Source: Alloyangia pacifica (GTDB lineage: Bacteria > Pseudomonadota > Alphaproteobacteria > Rhodobacterales > Rhodobacteraceae). Taken from it: 64,000 nt of DNA. The position numbers were made by a program, and so were the translations under genes. Where the stretch lies: NCBI RefSeq assembly GCF_020524285.1, contig NZ_JAIVKX010000012.1, positions 62,001-126,000 on the forward strand. The letters run 5' to 3'. The notes below the pieces were generated by a model. The model worked only from the letters and a program-made list of their open reading frames with translations. It had not been told where the DNA came from and searched no databases. Below, piece after piece: positions 26,133 through 34,874 of this stretch. Numbering within the stretch: the stretch's first letter is position 1; every line of letters starts with the position of its first letter.

Positions 26133-27332
26133 TTGGGTCTGCGCAATTTCTTTGATCGGATCGAGCCGCAATTCCTGAAGGGCGGCCGTTTCGAGAAGTA
26201 CTTCCCCGTCTATGAGATGGTGGAGAGCTTCATCTACACCCCGAAGACGGTGACCACCGTCGCGCCCCATGCCCGCTCGTACATCGATATGAAGCGGATC
26301 ATGACCTACGTGGTCATCGCGACGATCCCCTGCATCCTCTTCGGCATGTACAACACCGGCCTGCAGACCAACATGGCGATCGCCGAGTACGGCGCATCGG
26401 GCTGGCGCGCGGCGATCATCGACGCGCTCGGCATCGGCTTCAACCCGGCCAACCCGCTGGCGAACATCCTGCACGGGCTGCTGTATTTCCTGCCGATCTA
26501 CATCGTGACGCTGATCGCGGGCGGCATCTTCGAAGTGATCTTCGCCGTGGTCCGCGGCCACGAGGTGAACGAGGGCTTCCTCGTGACCTCGATGCTCTAC
26601 ACGCTGATCATGCCCGCTTCGGCCCCGCTCTGGCAGGTCGCGCTCGGCATCATCTTCGGCGTGGTGATCGGCAAGGAAGTCTTCGGCGGCACCGGCAAGA
26701 ACTTCCTCAACCCGGCGCTGGTCGGGCGGGCGTTCCTCTACTTCGCCTACCCGGCGCAGATGTCCGGTGACCGTGTCTGGACCCCGGTCGACGGGTTCTC
26801 GGGCGCAACCGCGCTTTCGGTCAGCGCCAGCGACGGCGTCGCCTCGCTGCCCGCGCATGGCATCAGCTGGATGGACGCCTTCGTCGGCACGATCCAGGGC
26901 TCCTTCGGCGAGACCTCGACCATAGCCTGTCTTCTGGGACTCGCCTTCCTGTTGGCCACGAAGATCGCCAACTGGCGCCTGATCGCCGGCTGCCTTGGCG
27001 GCATGATCGGCTTCTCGCTGCTGCTGAACATCATCGGCTCCGACACCAACCCGATGTTCGCCATGCCCTGGTACTGGCACCTGGTGGTCGGCGGCTACGC
27101 CTTCGGCCTGGTGTTCATGGTGACCGAGCCCGTTTCCGCCTCGCACACCAACGTCGGTCGCTACATTTACGGCGCGCTGATCGGTTTCATGGTTGTGATG
27201 ATCCGTGTCATCAACCCGGCCTTCCCCGAAGGCATGATGCTTGCGATCCTCTTCGGCAACGTGTTCGCGCCGCTGATCGACTACTTCGTCGTCCAGGCCA
27301 ACATCAAACGGAGGGCCAAGCGCAATGTCTGA
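26133..27332 (+). CDS. nqrB: Na+-NQR subunit B
   Basis: A 399-residue membrane subunit carrying covalent FMN and riboflavin. The flavinylation motif is VDGFSGATALSV with the acceptor at about T226, modified by ApbE. The N-terminal GLRNFFDRIEPQFLKGGRFEKYFPVYEMVESFIYTP block is typical of NqrB. It starts with TTG 26133, preceded by a strong AAGGAGGGG site overlapping the nqrA end. Multiple helices form part of the sodium path. It overlaps nqrC by 8 bases. Confidence 0.95.
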   Translation: MGLRNFFDRIEPQFLKGGRFEKYFPVYEMVESFIYTPKTVTTVAPHARSYIDMKRIMTYVVIATIPCILFGMYNTGLQTNMAIAEYGASGWRAAIIDALGIGFNPANPLANILHGLLYFLPIYIVTLIAGGIFEVIFAVVRGHEVNEGFLVTSMLYTLIMPASAPLWQVALGIIFGVVIGKEVFGGTGKNFLNPALVGRAFLYFAYPAQMSGDRVWTPVDGFSGATALSVSASDGVASLPAHGISWMDAFVGTIQGSFGETSTIACLLGLAFLLATKIANWRLIAGCLGGMIGFSLLLNIIGSDTNPMFAMPWYWHLVVGGYAFGLVFMVTEPVSASHTNVGRYIYGALIGFMVVMIRVINPAFPEGMMLAILFGNVFAPLIDYFVVQANIKRRAKRNV

Positions 27333-28134
27333 CACCAATGCGAACAAGGGCATGATCCGCCGTTTCCTGGACATGCCGCCGGATTCCACCGTCAAGACGG
27401 TGACCGTGGCCGTGGTGCTGTGCCTTGTGGCGTCGATGATCGTGTCGGCCGCCGCGGTCTCGCTGCGCCCGGTGCAGGAGAACAACCGCCTGCGCGACAA
27501 GCAGCGCAACGTTCTGGAAGTTGCCGGCGTCTACGAGCCGGGCATGAACATCGCCGAGGCCTTCAGCGACTTCGAGCCGCATGTGCTCGAGCTGGCGACC
27601 GGCGAGTTCACCGACCAGTATGAGATCGACACCTTCGAGGAACTGGCGACCTCGGGCGATCCGGCGCTTGTGCGCGCGCTCGACGAGGACCCGGCGGGCC
27701 TTGGCGGCACGCAGCAGATCTTCCAGATGGTTTACATCCTGCGCGATGACGCGGGTGCGATCGACAAGGTGGTGCTGCCGATCGAGGGCTACGGCCTGTG
27801 GTCGACGCTCTACGGCTTCATCGCGCTGGAAGAGAACGGCAACGACATCTATGGCCTGCAGTTCTACCAGCAGGGCGAGACCCCCGGCCTCGGCGCCGAG
27901 GTCGACAACCCGCGCTGGAAGGCGCTCTGGAACGGCAAGAAGCTGCGTGACGAAGACGGCACGCTGCAGATCACCGTCGCCAAGCAGCCGCCGCCCGCCG
28001 GCCAGGACTACTATATCGACGCGCTGGCCGGGGCGACCCTGACCTCGCGCGGTGTCGACAACCTTGTCCGCTTCTGGATGGGTGAACAGGGCTACGGCCC
28101 GTTCCTCGAGCGGCTTAAGGCAGGAGAGATCTGA
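27325..28134 (+). CDS. nqrC: Na+-NQR subunit C
   Basis: A 269-residue subunit with one N-terminal membrane helix ([26 protein letters not shown]) and a periplasmic FMN-binding domain. The flavinylation motif reads [10 protein letters not shown], with the FMN acceptor at about T238. [15 protein letters not shown] and [15 protein letters not shown] are conserved family blocks. It receives electrons from NqrF/NqrDE and passes them to NqrB. The stop overlaps the nqrD start by one base. Confidence 0.95.
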   Translation: MSDTNANKGMIRRFLDMPPDSTVKTVTVAVVLCLVASMIVSAAAVSLRPVQENNRLRDKQRNVLEVAGVYEPGMNIAEAFSDFEPHVLELATGEFTDQYEIDTFEELATSGDPALVRALDEDPAGLGGTQQIFQMVYILRDDAGAIDKVVLPIEGYGLWSTLYGFIALEENGNDIYGLQFYQQGETPGLGAEVDNPRWKALWNGKKLRDEDGTLQITVAKQPPPAGQDYYIDALAGATLTSRGVDNLVRFWMGEQGYGPFLERLKAGEI

Positions 28135-28787
28135 TGGCCCAGACCCGCAAATCGCAGCTCGTCGATCCGCTGATCGACAACAACCCGATCACCCTGCAGG
28201 TGCTGGGCATCTGTTCGGCCCTCGCCGTGACCTCCTCGCTGAAGGTGGCCCTGGTGATGGCGATCGCCGTGACGCTGGTGACCGCCTTCTCGTCGATGTT
28301 CATCTCGATGCTGCGCAACCAGATCCCCAGCTCGATCCGGATCATCGTGCAGATGGTGATCATCGCCAGCCTCGTGATCCTCGTCGACCAGGTGCTCAAG
28401 GCCTATGCCTACGATATCTCCAAGACACTGTCGGTCTTCGTCGGCCTGATCATCACCAACTGCATCGTGATGGGCCGCGCCGAAGCCTTCGCCATGAGCA
28501 ACCCGCCGGTGGCCAGCTTCGTCGACGGTGTCGGCAACGGTCTCGGTTACGGGCTGATCCTGATGGTCGTCGGCGTGATCCGCGAGCTCTTCGGCTCGGG
28601 CTCGCTGTTCGGCATCACCATCCTGGAGACGGTCAACAACGGCGGCTGGTACGTCCCGAACGGCCTGCTGCTGCTGCCGCCCTCGGCCTTCTTCGTGATC
28701 GGCCTGCTGATCTGGGCGATCCGTGCCTGGAAGCCGGGCCAGGTCGAAGAGCGTGAATACAAGATCCAGAGCGTGGAGGCGCACTGA
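28134..28787 (+). CDS. nqrD: Na+-NQR subunit D
   Basis: A 217-residue six-helix membrane subunit. Cysteines in LGICSAL near the first helix and in IITNCIVMG lie at the positions that, with NqrE, ligate the intramembrane iron centre. [20 protein letters not shown] and [20 protein letters not shown] are typical NqrD blocks. It overlaps nqrC and nqrE by one base each, consistent with stoichiometric production. Confidence 0.95.
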   Translation: MAQTRKSQLVDPLIDNNPITLQVLGICSALAVTSSLKVALVMAIAVTLVTAFSSMFISMLRNQIPSSIRIIVQMVIIASLVILVDQVLKAYAYDISKTLSVFVGLIITNCIVMGRAEAFAMSNPPVASFVDGVGNGLGYGLILMVVGVIRELFGSGSLFGITILETVNNGGWYVPNGLLLLPPSAFFVIGLLIWAIRAWKPGQVEEREYKIQSVEAH

Positions 28788-29395
28788 TGGAAGGTCTCAT
28801 CTCTCTCGCGGTCAAGGCGGTCTTCGTCGAGAACCTCGCCCTGTCCTTCTTCCTGGGGATGTGTACCTTCATCGCCGTGTCGAAGAAGATCTCGACCGCC
28901 ATTGGTCTCGGCGTCTCGGTGATGGTCGTGCAGGCGATCACCGTGCCCGCCAACAACCTGATCCTCGACTATCTTCTCGCGCCGGGCGCGCTGGCCTGGG
29001 CCGGCTTTCCCGACATCGACCTGACCTTCCTCGGCCTGATCTCCTATATCGGGGTGATTGCCGCACTGGTGCAGATCCTCGAGATGGTGCTCGATAAGTA
29101 CTTCCCGCCGCTCTACAACGCGCTCGGTGTCTACCTGCCGCTGATCACGGTGAACTGCGCCATCCTCGGTGGCTCGCTGTTCATGGTGGAACGGAACTAC
29201 GACTTTGCCGAAAGCCTCACCTACGGCGTCTCGTCCGGCTTCGGCTGGGCACTGGCGATCACCGCGATGGCCGGTGTGCGCGAGAAGCTGAAGTACTCGG
29301 ACATTCCCGACGGGCTTCAGGGTCTCGGCATCACCTTCATCACCGCGGGTCTGATGGCCATGGCCTTCATGTCCTTCAGCGGCGTGAAACTCTGA
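28787..29395 (+). CDS. nqrE: Na+-NQR subunit E
   Basis: A 202-residue six-helix membrane subunit homologous to NqrD in inverted topology. Cysteines in [12 protein letters not shown] and [12 protein letters not shown] correspond to the iron-centre ligands. [13 protein letters not shown] and the C-terminal [28 protein letters not shown] block are family-specific. A 20-base gap with an AGGAGGA sequence (29399-29405) separates it from nqrF. Confidence 0.95.
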   Translation: MEGLISLAVKAVFVENLALSFFLGMCTFIAVSKKISTAIGLGVSVMVVQAITVPANNLILDYLLAPGALAWAGFPDIDLTFLGLISYIGVIAALVQILEMVLDKYFPPLYNALGVYLPLITVNCAILGGSLFMVERNYDFAESLTYGVSSGFGWALAITAMAGVREKLKYSDIPDGLQGLGITFITAGLMAMAFMSFSGVKL

Positions 29396-29415
29396 GGCAG
29401 GAGGACTAGGAACTC

Positions 29416-30639
29416 ATGGAAACTTTCAGCCTCGGCGTCATCCTCTTCACCCTGATCGTGATCGCGCTGGTAACCGTCATCCTGGTTGCCCGCTCGCGTC
29501 TGGTGTCGACGGGCAACGTCAACATCACCATCAACGGCGAAAAGACCATCTCGGTCCCGGCCGGCGGCAAGCTGCTGCAGACCCTTGCCGGCCAGAAGCT
29601 CTTCGTGCCCTCCGCCTGCGGCGGCGGCGGCACCTGCGCGCAGTGCCGGGTGCGGGTGCATTCGGGCGGCGGGTCGATCCTGCCGACCGAAGAGAGCCAC
29701 ATCACCAAGCGGGAAGCCGCCTGCGGCGACCGCCTGTCCTGCCAGGTCGCGGTCAAGCAGGACATGGAGATCGAGGTCCCCGAAGAGGTCTTCGGCGTGA
29801 AGAAGTGGGAATGCGAGGTCATTTCCAACGAGAACGTCGCAACCTTCATCAAGGCGCTGGTTCTCAAGCTGCCGGAAGGCGAGGACGTGAACTTCCGCGC
29901 CGGTGGCTACATCCAGATCGAGGCCCCCGCGCACAAGCTCTCGTACAAGGACTTCGACGTCGCCGAGGAGTACCGGAGCGACTGGGACAAGTTCAATCTC
30001 TGGCAGTACGAGTCGACGGTCGAAGAGCCGATCGAGCGGGCCTACTCGATGGCGAACTACCCGGATGAGAAGGGCATCATCATGCTCAACGTCCGGGTGG
30101 CCTCGCCGCCGCCGGGCTCCACCGGCATTCCGGCTGGTCAGATGTCCTCGTACATCTTCAACCTCAAGCCCGGCGACAAGGTCACCATCTCGGGTCCGTT
30201 CGGCGAATTCTTCGCCCGCGACACGAAGAAGGAAATGGTCTTCATCGGCGGCGGCGCGGGCATGGCCCCGATGCGCTCGCACATCTTCGACCAGCTCAAG
30301 CGGCTCGAGAACCGCGACCGGAAGATCTCCTTCTGGTACGGCGCGCGCTCGAAGCGCGAGATGTTCTTCGTCGAGGATTTCGACGAGCTGGCCAAGGAGT
30401 TCGACAACTTCGAATGGCACGTGGCCCTGTCGGACGCGCTGCCCGAGGACGAGTGGAAGGGCTACACCGGCTTCATCCACAACGTGCTCTACGAAGAGTA
30501 TCTGAAGAACCACCCGGCGCCCGAGGACTGCGAGTTCTACATGTGCGGCCCGCCCATCATGAACCAGTCGGTGATCAACATGCTGCTGGATCTGGGCGTG
30601 GACCGAGAGGACATCATGCTCGACGACTTCGGCGGCTGA
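29416..30639 (+). CDS. nqrF: Na+-NQR subunit F, NADH dehydrogenase
   Basis: A 407-residue electron-entry subunit. There is one N-terminal helix ([20 protein letters not shown]), then a [2Fe-2S] ferredoxin domain with C68, C74, C77 and C109 ([12 protein letters not shown] ... SCQV). A ferredoxin-reductase module follows: FAD site around [11 protein letters not shown] and NADH site around [17 protein letters not shown], with a C-terminal [13 protein letters not shown] block. It oxidises NADH at the cytoplasmic face and feeds electrons to the rest of the complex. Last gene of the operon; its terminator hairpin has been split by an insertion sequence. Confidence 0.96.
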   Translation: METFSLGVILFTLIVIALVTVILVARSRLVSTGNVNITINGEKTISVPAGGKLLQTLAGQKLFVPSACGGGGTCAQCRVRVHSGGGSILPTEESHITKREAACGDRLSCQVAVKQDMEIEVPEEVFGVKKWECEVISNENVATFIKALVLKLPEGEDVNFRAGGYIQIEAPAHKLSYKDFDVAEEYRSDWDKFNLWQYESTVEEPIERAYSMANYPDEKGIIMLNVRVASPPPGSTGIPAGQMSSYIFNLKPGDKVTISGPFGEFFARDTKKEMVFIGGGAGMAPMRSHIFDQLKRLENRDRKISFWYGARSKREMFFVEDFDELAKEFDNFEWHVALSDALPEDEWKGYTGFIHNVLYEEYLKNHPAPEDCEFYMCGPPIMNQSVINMLLDLGVDREDIMLDDFGG

Positions 30640-30664
30640 GCCGGTCGGCAGGAATGCAAGAGGG

Positions 30665-30677
30665 GGGCTTCGGCCCC
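30665..30677. repeat. Left 13-bp target duplication of the insertion sequence
   Basis: GGGCTTCGGCCCC, repeated at 32569-32581 in the same orientation immediately outside the other end of the element. The duplicated sequence is the core of the nqr terminator hairpin. Because it is nearly palindromic, a shorter true duplication cannot be excluded. Confidence 0.7.
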
Positions 30678-30701
30678 AGCCCTTTGCATTTCGTGTTGCA
30701 G
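30678..30701 (+). repeat. Left terminal inverted repeat of the insertion sequence
   Basis: 24 bases, identical to the reverse complement of 32545-32568. Confidence 0.9.
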
Positions 30702-30731
30702 CCGCCGAGGGATCGGCGGCTGTTCCATTTT

Positions 30732-32464
30732 CTACTCGAAGAACTCGCTGAGACGCATCTTGCCTCGGGCGAGGCCGAGCTTCATCGCCGGCGTTTCTTT
30801 CGTCTTCGATGAGCCGATCCAGTTGTGCACGAAACGGTAGATCTCGATGATCTTCACCATCGTCTCCGGATTGTAGAGGTAATGTCGATCCCAGGTGCGG
30901 CCGTTTCCGCTGGGCGTATGAGCAGGCCGTGCGGCGAAGCGGATATTCGATCGCACCTTGTGGAAGTAGGCATCGACGCTTCGAAGCGTCGCGAGGCGCA
31001 TCAGACGGGCTCGCCGATCCGGTGCCATTTCCAGTCGATCCGTCAGGATGCGGATACGGCGGTGCGGCTCGCTTTTGGTGTGGAAGGGCCAAGCGAAGGG
31101 CTCACCAAGCAGATGCCCGCAAAGAAGGCCCTCGATGGCCATGTCGGTGCGTTGGAGTTTCTCCTTCACCTCCAGCTTGGCCCAGTTCGCCTGGGTGATC
31201 CCGGTCGCAAGTTCGAGCGCCGCCTTTCCGTCGCCGACCAGCATATTCCGCTCGTCATTGGACTTGTGCTTGTTGAACTGCACGACGATGACATCGGCGC
31301 GCTTCTGTTTCACCCATTTCGCGAATGCCGAGACGAAGGACAGCGCCAAGCCTGGATCGGCGTCCAGCACGAAGACGAACCGCTCGCCTCCTTTCCCGAG
31401 AAAGTGGCGCAGGAGAAACGCGTGGGCGAGCTGTGCGATGTCTTGGCGCAACAGGGAGCCTCGGTGCGGCAGTTGCAGATCGAGATCCACATCCGGGCTT
31501 CCAGCGGGTGAAGCTGAACGCCTCTGGTGATCTTGTCGAGATACGCTTTGAATTCGGTTTCCGACCAGACCCGGGCTTGGCTCCGAAACGCGCGGGGCAA
31601 GGTGAAATCCCCGGCCGCAGTCATTCGCGCCTCGATGTCCGGGAGATCCACGCTCGGGTCCAGGCCGAGATGGGCGGCCATGATGTATCCAGTATTGGCG
31701 TGGGCCGTGCAGAGGTGCTGCACCGCTATCTGCGCCCGTGTTTTCTTGTTCGGCCAGTTGAGGTGTAGCGTCTGGGAATCCGTCGCGAAGCGCCGCCCCA
31801 CCTTGTTCCAATCCACCGATGCGAAGGAGCCTTCACGCCGGGCGGTGTGGTCGACGACGCGGTCGTAGATGAAGTCGATCTTGCGATAGACATCCCGCGG
31901 GCAGAGGCCGGTGAAATCGCTGATCTTGGAGATTGGCATCCCATTGGTGATCATCCACAGCACATCGCGGTTCGAGCTGCTGCGGTGCTGCTTTCGGATG
32001 CGAGACCCGACCGTGAAGGTCTTCAGGCAAGCCTTGCAGATGTAGCGCTGCGTTCCCGTCCCAGTGCGACCGTATTTCCGGTATAGGCCGGGATTCTGGG
32101 CGAGCGACTTTTGATGGTTGCCGCAAACTTCATTCCGGCAAAAATCCGGCGGAGGCAGCTCCGCCCGGAAGCGGCCGCGCAACCGGCGATACTCTTCGAC
32201 GACCGCTCCGTTGTTCTTGATGATCGACGATTGGCCGCAGACCCCGCACTTGAAGGTCTTGTCGTTGTCGGAGCCGATGACTTCGCCACGGGGTTGATTC
32301 CGCTTGACTTTTGCGGGAGGTCGTCCTTGTCTTATGTATGGATCAGGCGGCTCCGCGAAGAGTTCGCATTGCGGGTTGCGACAGAAGTTGATGTCGATTC
32401 CGTATTTCGGAAGCGGCAATCTGCGCTGAAGTGCTGGCGAAGAAATAATCGCGGGCGCGAGCAT
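30732..32464 (-). pseudogene. Transposase read in two frames (frameshifted or programmed -1)
   Basis: The first part starts at 32464 (MLAPAII, with GGGAG upstream) and stays open to 31310. It contains Cys pairs of zinc-finger type (FCRNPQCELF, FKCGVCG, FCRNEVCGNH, YICKACLKTF), then an HTH-like stretch (NGMPISKISDFTGLCPRDVYRKIDFIYDRV) and ASVDWNKVG, a candidate first catalytic Asp. The sensible sequence then continues in the -1 frame from near 31500 (SPDVDLDLQLPHRGSLLRQDIAQ, FVFVLDADPGLALSFV) to the stop at 30732. Joined, it gives about 577 residues. No clear slippery heptamer is seen at the junction, so a frameshift mutation is likelier than programmed shifting. Exact IS family unknown. Confidence 0.75.
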
Positions 32465-32544
32465 ACTTTCTCCCTCGGAAAAAACCACATATTGCGGCTA
32501 TCGAGGGTAAGGTTGGCCAAAATCTGGCAAACCCAAGTTTTTTC

Positions 32545-32568
32545 CTGCAACACGAAATGCAAAGGGCT
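32545..32568 (-). repeat. Right terminal inverted repeat of the insertion sequence
   Basis: 24 bases, exact inverse of 30678-30701. Confidence 0.9.
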
Positions 32569-32590
32569 GGGCTTCGGCCCCCCTTTTTTT
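32569..32590 (+). terminator. Right half of the nqr terminator, displaced by the insertion sequence
   Basis: GGGC TTCG GCCC stem continuing CCC and T7. Its first 13 bases are the right copy of the target duplication. The end of the inserted element (AAAGGGCT) can pair with CCCTTT across a 2-base bulge, so a working hairpin may have been rebuilt here. The left half remains at 30662-30677. Confidence 0.7.
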
Positions 32591-32613
32591 GTGGTCCACC
32601 GGGTCGAGGGCGT

Positions 32614-32621
32614 GAAGGAAG
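32614..32621. repeat. Left 8-bp target duplication of the IS66-type transposon
   Basis: GAAGGAAG, immediately outside the GTAAGCGTT end. The same octamer stands at 49462-49469 directly outside the other end. IS66-family elements make 8-bp duplications. Confidence 0.88.
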
Positions 32622-32644
32622 GTAAGCGTTGCATCTGACCCCCT
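32622..32644 (+). repeat. Left terminal inverted repeat of the IS66-type transposon
   Basis: Begins GTAAGCGTT. Its inverted partner is 49439-49461, with 17 of 23 positions matching. Confidence 0.85.
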
Positions 32645-32711
32645 GATTGCCCTCTAAACCTGACCACCTCTCGTCCGCTAGTCTGCATCCGAACTACGAT
32701 CGGAGGCGACT

Positions 32712-33116
32712 ATGGCGGAACGTGAAGTCTGGGGGTTCAAGATCCGGACCTCCCCGTCGGGCAAGAGGATTTGGCCGAGCGAGCTCAAACGCGAGGCGAC
32801 AAGGCGCCTTCGGGAAGATGGCGTGTCGCCCGGAGATGTCGCCGCCGAGCTGGATGCCCATGAATGCCTGGTTAGAAAATGGTGGGTCGCTGATAGGCGA
32901 GAGCGAGGCGAAAAGATCTCCGTCGATGGGCCAGCCTTTGCACAGGTATCAGTCGAACCGGCCTTCGCTCCGGCAGCCATCCAAACACCCGCTGCAGGTA
33001 TTGGCTCAGCAAGCTCCGCTCATCTGTACATGGGCGGGATTTGCCTCCAGTTTCCGTTGTCCATTGACGAAGCAGACCTTCTGAAGCTGATCCGTGTTGC
33101 GGGGCAGTCTCAGTGA
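32712..33116 (+). CDS. tnpA: IS66 TnpA (OrfA)
   Basis: A 134-residue protein. The N-terminal half is a transposase-8-like helix-turn-helix (WPSELKREATRRLREDGVSPGDVAAELDAHECLVRKWW). The C-terminal half (LYMGGICLQFPLSIDEADLLKLIRV) is the conserved tail of IS66 OrfA. It is needed with TnpB and TnpC for IS66 transposition and probably binds the element's ends. GGAGG at 32702-32706 marks the start. It begins 90 bases inside the left terminal repeat and overlaps tnpB by 4 bases (GTGA). It looks intact. Confidence 0.92.
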   Translation: MAEREVWGFKIRTSPSGKRIWPSELKREATRRLREDGVSPGDVAAELDAHECLVRKWWVADRRERGEKISVDGPAFAQVSVEPAFAPAAIQTPAAGIGSASSAHLYMGGICLQFPLSIDEADLLKLIRVAGQSQ

Positions 33117-33487
33117 TCTCGCCGTCCAGCAGCTATCGTATCTATCTGGCCACTCAACCTGTCGACTTCCGGAAGGGGATGGATGGCTTGGCCAATTACG
33201 TCATGACCAATTTCGAACTCGATCCCTTCTCCGGTGCGTTCTTCGTCTTCCGCTCTAAGGGACGCGACAAGATCAAGGTTCTGATGTGGGACGGCACTGG
33301 CCTCGTGCTGATCTACAAGCGTATCGAAGGCGCGGGCTTCGTTTGGCCCAAACTTTCCGACGGGACGATAACCCTGACGAAGGCACAGTTTGAAGCTCTC
33401 TTTGAAGGGATCGACTGGCGTCGCGTCGTCTCGGCCGCCTATCACCACCCTTCCATTTTCAACAAAACAACCGCGGAGGTCGAGTGA
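33113..33487 (+). CDS. tnpB: IS66 TnpB (OrfB)
   Basis: A 124-residue protein of the IS66 Orf2 family. Its hallmark blocks are YLATQPVDFRKGMDGLANYV, GAFFVFRSKGRDKIKVLMWDGTGLVLIYKRIEGAGFVWP and ITLTKAQFEALFEGIDWRR. The function in IS66 transposition is essential but not biochemically clear. It starts with GTG overlapping the tnpA stop. In standard IS66 elements tnpC follows directly. Here the next gene is an AAA+ ATPase starting one base after the stop, and tnpC lies 9.6 kb further on. Confidence 0.95.
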   Translation: MISPSSSYRIYLATQPVDFRKGMDGLANYVMTNFELDPFSGAFFVFRSKGRDKIKVLMWDGTGLVLIYKRIEGAGFVWPKLSDGTITLTKAQFEALFEGIDWRRVVSAAYHHPSIFNKTTAEVE

Positions 33488-33488
33488 G

Positions 33489-34577
33489 ATGGCGACGATC
33501 CCATTCATTCAGTGCAAGATCTTTCCCGTCGAGCAGACCGCGGACTACCTCGAAAAGCGCTTCATCAAGCACCTACGGCTATTGCGAAGTGGCCTGGTCG
33601 GCCAGCCGGCGCATGAAGTCGAACTGCTTGGAGTCGACAATCAGGAACTGCATGAGGTGAGGATAACCCATCTCGAGAAGAGCAGGATCCAAAAACGCGT
33701 CAAGAAGCTTATTTCACGGCGCCAGGAAGCGTCAGGGATGGGCCATTTGCAGAGGGATGAGCGCGAGCGATTGACCGCCTTGGCAGGCGGCGTTCGGCTT
33801 GCGACGTTGAAGACCGAACACCAAGCGGATGAAATCGCGGCGGCACTTCACGATGAAATGCCCTGGATGGGGCCCGCGACCGAACAGGTCTGGAAGGCCA
33901 TGCGCAGGTCGGTGAGAGAAGGCTCCATCGGTCTTCGCCTGCCGCCCATCCTGCTCGATGGCCCTCCCGGGATCGGCAAGAGCTTTTGGGCGCGGCGCCT
34001 TGGTCGCCTCTTGACCGTACCCACGACCGTTATCGAGGCAACGAATGAAAATGCTTCATTCGGTGTCGTCGGATCCCAGCGTGGATGGGGAAGCGCCGGC
34101 CCCGGGCGTCTCATTTCCACGATCCTTATGGAACATGTCGGCAATCCGGTCATGGTCGTCGATGAGGTCGAGAAGTCTGGGACTGCGACCTCCATGTCAG
34201 GCCGCGCATTCGGACTGTCGGAGGCGCTGCTACCCCTGTTGGAGCCCTTGACCGCACGAAGCTGGAGTTGCCCATTCTATCAGGTCAAGTTCGACATGAG
34301 CTGGGTCATCTGGGTCCTGACATCCAACAACTACCACGCGTTGCCCGAGCCGCTTCTGAGCAGATGCCCACCGATATCCCTACGAGCGTTAACGACTGAC
34401 GAACTGGTCATGTTCATCTGGCGCGAAGGGCGCAGGCAGGGCACCAGCGACGTGGCCTTGGACGCTGCGGTCGAAGCTTTCAAGCGTGCGGGCCAGGCAA
34501 GCCAACCGAGTCTGAGAACTGCGGCACGGGTGTTGCAGAGGGCAGCTGATCTCGAATGTCACCCCACGTTGCATTGA
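33489..34577 (+). CDS. AAA+ ATPase coupled to tnpB
   Basis: A 362-residue protein. The first 145 residues are helical and charged (EVRITHLEKSRIQKRVKKLISRRQEA). A single AAA+ domain follows: Walker A GPPGIGKS at residues 158-165, Walker B VMVVDEVEKS with D225 and E226, a sensor 1-like VLTSNNY, an arginine-containing LLSRCPP and a small C-terminal lid. It is closest in style to Lon/ClpX-type ATPases but has no protease domain. The start at 33489 has GGAGG at 33475-33479 and lies one base past the tnpB stop, so it is translated with the transposition genes. It may be cargo or a regulator of transposition, as AAA+ proteins are in Tn7/Mu-like elements; that second idea is speculation. Confidence 0.85.
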   Translation: MATIPFIQCKIFPVEQTADYLEKRFIKHLRLLRSGLVGQPAHEVELLGVDNQELHEVRITHLEKSRIQKRVKKLISRRQEASGMGHLQRDERERLTALAGGVRLATLKTEHQADEIAAALHDEMPWMGPATEQVWKAMRRSVREGSIGLRLPPILLDGPPGIGKSFWARRLGRLLTVPTTVIEATNENASFGVVGSQRGWGSAGPGRLISTILMEHVGNPVMVVDEVEKSGTATSMSGRAFGLSEALLPLLEPLTARSWSCPFYQVKFDMSWVIWVLTSNNYHALPEPLLSRCPPISLRALTTDELVMFIWREGRRQGTSDVALDAAVEAFKRAGQASQPSLRTAARVLQRAADLECHPTLH

Positions 34578-34616
34578 ACCGATTTCACGCGCTCATCACA
34601 CCAGGGAGGCGGCTTC

Positions 34617-34874
34617 GTGACTGAATTCGAGATCATCTTCGTCGTGTTTGGTATCGGCGCATGCATCGTTGGCGCCATCCATGTCACCATCGCCTACCGC
34701 TCTTCGATACGAGATGACGAACCAGATCCGGAACGTGTTCGGCGATTTGTGGAACGGGGAATGGAGCTGCGGCGGCAGGCCCTGGAAAAATCGCGCGCCA
34801 CCGACAGGCCGAGCGACGACATCACTGAGCCAGTGTCTGCAGATCTTCCCACGCGGCAAGCGGATACTGATTGA
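34617..34874 (+). CDS. Small single-helix membrane protein, hypothetical
   Basis: An 85-residue protein starting with GTG 34617 behind AGGGAGG (34603-34609). The N-terminus is a membrane helix (FEIIFVVFGIGACIVGAIHVTIAY). The rest is a charged cytoplasmic-type tail (DEPDPERVRRFVERGMELRRQALEKSRATDR). It follows the AAA+ gene by 39 bases and is probably in the same transcript. Its last 53 bases overlap the convergent ygjP-like gene. No family recognised. The good ribosome-binding site and clear topology support a real gene. Confidence 0.6.
   Translation: MTEFEIIFVVFGIGACIVGAIHVTIAYRSSIRDDEPDPERVRRFVERGMELRRQALEKSRATDRPSDDITEPVSADLPTRQADTD

Larger units (their letters stand above)
30678..32568 (-). 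mobile_element. Insertion sequence of 1,891 bp with 24-bp perfect terminal inverted repeats
   Basis: The left end AGCCCTTTGCATTTCGTGTT(GCAG) at 30678-30701 is repeated exactly, inverted, at 32545-32568. A 13-base direct repeat GGGCTTCGGCCCC flanks the element. Inside is one transposase gene on the minus strand, read in two frames. Removing the element and one repeat restores a perfect terminator (GGGGGGC, TTCG, GCCCCCC, T7) behind nqrF. The family is not certain: the zinc-finger plus HTH N-terminus is reminiscent of IS1-type InsA proteins, but I do not recognise the element. Confidence 0.85.
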
